Assembly (NCBI GenBank): GCA_963693315.1
Contig: OY856187.1
Coordinates: 41,901,242-41,965,241 of the forward strand
Origin: Diogma glabrata
Taxonomy: Eukaryota > Arthropoda > Insecta > Diptera > Cylindrotomidae
Length of the DNA: 64,000 nucleotides
Reading direction: 5' to 3'
The first letter of the stretch is position 1. Every line of letters begins with the position of its first letter. The translations under genes were made by a program, and so were the position numbers. Under the pieces are notes generated by a model. That model saw only the letters and a program-made list of their open reading frames with translations. It made no database searches and was not told where the DNA came from. Positions 61,777 through 64,000 of this stretch are shown here, piece after piece.

Positions 61777-61980
61777 GTAATAGTTTAAGCAAAAATTGTA
61801 ATAATAATTTAAGAACTGAGGATGACGTAAGTCGAAATCGATATTCTATATAATAAAAAATAAAATCCAAATTGTTACTATAAGGAATTAATAAAATAAA
61901 ATTAAAAATAAACAGTAAAAAGTATATTTTTAAATATTGCATTTTAATTCAAAAGTGACAAAAGCACACAAATAGTGAAC
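61777..61980 (+). mobile_element. Penelope-like element, 3' terminal repeat
   Basis: Follows the endonuclease stop. It contains the hammerhead-like motif (61816), TTGTTACTATAAGGAA, ACAGTAAAAAGTATATTTTT, AATATTGCATTTTAATTC and CACACAAATAGTGAACAATA. Just beyond, at 62009-62037, the phrase AAAAAGTATATTTTTAAATA recurs, so a second partial end is stacked there. Confidence 0.85.
61816..61846 (+). ncRNA. Hammerhead-ribozyme-like motif, 3' copy
   Basis: In order: core CTGAGGA (fits CUGANGA), T, stem II GAC/GTC closed by GTAA, GAAA, then ATCGATA. The self-complementary ATCGAT can serve as a very short helix III, probably in a dimer, with A at the cleavage position. Penelope-like elements are known to carry such minimal hammerheads in their terminal repeats. 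The match here is by motif only; helix I pairing and activity are not shown. Confidence 0.55.
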
Positions 61981-62024
61981 AATATGGAAAACCATAATAA
62001 CACATATAAAAAGTATATTTTTAA

Positions 62025-62349
62025 ATATTGCATTTTTATATTTCCTCTCATTATTTCTTTCTCCATTCTAACTAGCCTTTTATCCTGTTCATCTTGCTTT
62101 TGCTTTACAACATTCAGGTCAACGAGAATTCCTCCCAGTGTTTTGTTTAATTTTTCAATTTTAGTTTTTAATAATTCAATATCTTCTTTTACCTCTATTT
62201 TAAGATCATAGATTGCTTTAATGATATTTGCTTCCATTCTGACTAGTTTAATAGTTTTGCCAGAAATTATGCGAAAATAACTTTTGTAATAATTCGAGGC
62301 TATGGTTGTGTTAAACTTTTCACCCAAATGTAAACAACCTTTATCTTTC
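62025..62349 (-). pseudogene. Exon of an unknown gene, truncated by the Penelope insertion
   Basis: After an acceptor-like TTATTATCCAG the minus strand is open for ~108 codons: QIVKDKGCLHLGEKFNT, YYKSYFRIISGKTIKLVR, then a predicted coiled coil (KAIYDLKIEVKEDIELLKTK, VVKQKQDEQDKRLVRMEKE). The frame then runs into Penelope-like 3' sequence near 62037, which cuts it off. Joined in phase 0 to the upstream stretch at 62520-62577, the reading stays open. The first ~40 residues faintly recall BEN-type DNA-binding domains, but I would not assign that. The charged coiled coil suggests oligomerisation. Confidence 0.5.
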
Positions 62350-62519
62350 ACTATTTGCTGGATAATAATCAGTTGTTGTAGTAAAATACACTAACTGTGT
62401 TTTTGTATTTTAAAGTTTATAATATATTTTATTTACTCTATATTAACTTATTTAGGTGTATATAAATTAAAAAAAAAGATAAAAGTTGAATTTGGTGTAA
62501 ACTTCACTAACCTGACCTT

Positions 62520-62577
62520 CGTTGTTTCCTATTTTGTGTTTCACCTTGCGTTTTGATAGTTTTGTTATTTGTACATT
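62520..62577 (-). pseudogene. Possible upstream exon of the same gene
   Basis: The minus strand reads TKLSKRKVKHKIGNNEGQ in frame up to a donor GTTAGTG. Splicing to the acceptor at 62350 keeps phase 0 and gives a 170-bp intron. The basic run fits a nuclear protein. No ATG precedes it in frame, so another exon would be needed. Confidence 0.35.
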
Positions 62578-62599
62578 CAAAAATCTTTAATTGCTATTC

Positions 62600-63835
62600 T
62601 CAAAATGTACACCACACAAATAAACTCAACATTTTCAATAATCATTGACCACAATCAAAATATATTACCAAACCGTTATTTCTTCTGATTTTTGTGTATA
62701 ATCGCATAAATTAAATCCATTAGAAGCACATAAGCATTGCTTCACCAGTACAATGATTCAAATCCTCTGTGTGCTGCGCGTACAACATTAAATCATTTTC
62801 AATATCGTGTGTGTACGACATTTATTATTTAACTCAATCTGACTGCGTTTTTTCTTTTTAATCTTAACTTCTGACGGTGGTTAAATTTACCACAGGAGAT
62901 ATTATAATGATAATCCGTCTTAAACGTTCGTATGTCTAGAACTTTCCGGCTTTTCAGTGATACAATTTGCACGAAACAATTCTCTGCACTAAAGAAGAAA
63001 CCGTTAGACCCGTTTGACGTATGTCAACTAAGGTCGTCAGGAGGATCAGAATAGGTAAAACAACAGTTTAAATTCAAACTGATTCTAAACGTTTATTATC
63101 AAAATCATTTCTTTTATATCATATTCAAATTTTTCCCCATCATATAATTATGTATATGAATTATGTATTTACAAATAATGCATTCCCCACTTAAAACTTA
63201 AATCAATTAATATATATATTGTTTTAAATTATTTACAACAAAAATGTACATAGAAAATGTTTTGATTTATTTATTACATATTTTTCTTCATAATAAAAAA
63301 CATGCGAGTCATCAAAAGTATTTTAACTTTTTTTATTTAAAATTGTTTCAATGTTTCGAAATATAATATGTGATGACCTAATATGAATAAAGTTCACAAA
63401 ACTTTGTTTGTTTACAATTGTACATACGAAATATTGTTTATTTATTATTCGGTTTTGATAAAATTAATTTCGTCATGGGAATTCCTTATAATTTATTTAT
63501 ATGGGTTTTGATTTGGTTAGGTTAGTGAGTAGACGTAGTAGTATCTCTACATCTGGCAGACATCCTATCCAAATACGCACCGAGGTGATGGAATTTTCAA
63601 GTTGAAATTTCATCATTATTTATCTACATAAGTTCAGTTTTTCAATCATCGTAAAATATTTTTGTTTTTATTTAATTTTCAATTTCTAATGTATTTTTTA
63701 GTCTGATTTTAACCCTACGAACACATGGTTTCCACTTTTTCTATCCTTATAATGATATTGCAAGCATGTTTTTCGTTATATATTAATGACGTTTCTATTT
63801 TTTTGCATGTAACTTCACAAAAATAAATAATAAGA
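62600..63835. other. AT-rich stretch, nothing firmly recognised
   Basis: At 63520-63600 a slightly GC-richer phrase (GTAGTATCTCTACATCTGGC, GACATCCTATCCAAATACG) looks like part of a dispersed repeat but has no partner in the window. The rest shows nothing. Confidence 0.35.
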
Positions 63836-64000
63836 TATGGAGGGGCTGAAATCTCATAACTCTGAGATATCAAAACTTCGGTCTGGGTTAAGGATTTTGA
63901 TCGGCAAAAAACTTTTATGAGGACATGGTTTTTAGTTTTGGGCAGCGATGTACTATATCAAACATAACTCTTTGTTAAAGTACAAGTATTTTTTTATCTC
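63836..64000 (+). repeat. Composite dispersed repeat, copy D (head, cut by window end)
   Basis: Starts ATATGGAGGGGCTGAAATCT and continues GAGATATCAAAACTTCGG, TTATGAGGACATGG, GGCAGCGATGTA, CTTTGTTAAAGTACAAGTA. It is collinear with the head of copy A (2130-2310) and continues past the window. Confidence 0.85.

Overview
This is an AT-rich stretch (roughly three quarters A+T by eye) of an animal nuclear genome, most likely an insect. The reasons are short GT-AG introns (63 and 84 bp), pogo, hAT, Penelope-like, Helitron and LINE relics of the kinds common in arthropods, long non-coding spacers, and no trace of operons or bacterial genes. I cannot name the order or species. The window contains no complete host gene. 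At most it holds candidate first coding exons (4414-4483 on +, 53415-53436 on -) whose remaining exons would lie far away or outside, so much of the DNA may be intron or intergenic.

Left part (1-11 kb): a degenerate ~125-bp tandem array, a LINE reverse-transcriptase relic (-), one copy of a composite repeat (2126-3530), a candidate signal-peptide exon, long featureless AT-rich DNA, a 200-N assembly gap (9475-9674), and a broken hAT transposase (-) cut by that gap.

11-24 kb: a 507-bp MITE with TTA target duplications; a 3.3-kb long-inverted-repeat element (12325-15590) that carries a 1.2-kb TA-flanked MITE inside its left arm and a Penelope-like 3' end in its centre; a second composite repeat; a near-perfect 129-bp-arm palindrome with a hammerhead-ribozyme-like motif in each arm; and a decayed but nearly full-length pogo/Tigger-type transposase gene (-) with one intron.

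24-38 kb: a dense nest of inverted-repeat elements, repeated blocks and a short tyrosine-recombinase (Crypton-like) exon. Several blocks occur two to four times within 6 kb.

38-42 kb: the most interesting item. Inverted repeats of ~600 bp (38617-39225 and 40881-41481) enclose a single intron-containing gene (39606-40631) of an uncharacterised animal protein family with a CC...CxxC N-terminus. It looks like a self-contained mobile unit of ~2.9 kb.

42-64 kb: a third composite repeat (reverse orientation) with a ~190-bp TA microsatellite, a decayed gene of unknown family, a Helitron helicase fragment, a LINE endonuclease relic (-), and a Penelope-like cluster at 60.0-62.0 kb. In that cluster a GIY-YIG endonuclease coding fragment lies between two copies of its terminal repeat, each with a hammerhead-like motif. 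The Penelope insertion truncates another spliced-looking gene on the - strand. The window ends in the head of a fourth composite repeat.

The parts do not form a pathway. They record layered transposition, and nesting gives a partial order of events. All alignments and identities were read by eye, and no database search was run.
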